Shown one piece after another: positions 5,757-5,838 of a stretch of 5,838 nt of DNA. The stretch's first letter is position 1, and each line of letters starts with the position of its first letter. The DNA comes from Oscillospiraceae bacterium (GTDB lineage: Bacteria; Bacillota; Clostridia; Oscillospirales; Ruminococcaceae). The notes beneath the pieces were generated by a model. It made no database searches and was not told the origin of the DNA. It saw nothing but the letters and a program-made list of their open reading frames with translations. Where the stretch lies: assembly GCA_031253365.1 (NCBI GenBank), contig JAIRWE010000069.1, positions 1 to 5,838 on the forward strand, read 5' to 3'. The position numbers and the translations under genes are program-made.

Positions 5757-5838
5757 GTGTTAATTAAATAACAAGCCATGTATATGTTAAAATGATGTGA
5801 CCCATAAAAAGAATGAGAAGCGTTCCTGAATATGGTAT

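Larger units (their letters stand above)
5599..5838. other. Regulatory region upstream of apbE, to the right edge
   Basis: This AT-rich DNA has no assignable gene. From the right edge the minus strand is open for 24 hydrophobic codons to TAA at 5764-5766, which might be the end of a membrane protein gene. The plus strand has an ATG at 5813 open to the edge, with no ribosome binding site. Neither is convincing. The region holds the apbE promoter, an operator-like site, two leader stem-loops (5672-5693 and 5635-5649) and an AT palindrome (5736-5756). Confidence 0.6.

Overview
The window looks like part of a bacterial chromosome, most likely from Bacillota (Clostridia-like). The reasons are strong GGAGG-type ribosome binding sites, sigma-A-like promoters, lipoprotein signal peptides, a NusG-domain-II / Gx-family / ApbE gene set typical of that phylum, and operator-like sequences resembling CcpA cre sites. 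This is inferred from gene content; there is no rRNA or other direct taxonomic marker. Coding DNA is moderately GC-rich, the intergenic DNA is AT-rich, and there are unusually long homopolymers (A46 and T20).

Layout. Positions 1-354 are non-coding. They hold an inverted-repeat segment, a run of 46 A, three AATATGRC repeats, a sigma-A-type promoter with an overlapping LacI/CcpA-like operator, and a short leader with a stem-loop. A single plus-strand gene follows (355-1455), a ChvE-family sugar-binding lipoprotein. It is closed at once by a strong intrinsic terminator ending in T20, so no ABC ATPase or permease accompanies it here.

The rest of the window is one minus-strand gene cluster read from right to left: ApbE FMN transferase lipoprotein (5598-4594), a membrane-anchored NusG-domain-II protein (4574-4203), a Gx-family membrane protein (4206-3688), an OmpR-type response regulator (3647-2979) and its sensor histidine kinase (2938-1526). 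Gaps are 19, -4, 40 and 40 nt, so a single five-gene operon is likely. It has a promoter near 5698-5726, a cre-like operator and a ~90-nt leader. The operon converges on the sugar-binding gene.

How it may work together. ApbE attaches FMN covalently to extracytoplasmic redox proteins. NusG-II and Gx proteins commonly accompany ApbE in flavin-based electron-export loci and near Rnf-type complexes of Gram-positive bacteria. Here that module seems to be co-transcribed with a two-component system. The flavinylated substrate protein, NADH dehydrogenase and quinone-synthesis genes are not in the window. Both transcription units carry the same AAAACGCTTG core at the promoter, which suggests shared carbon-catabolite-type control. 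This is the most interesting regulatory signal here. The genes themselves belong to known families; I saw no clearly new system.
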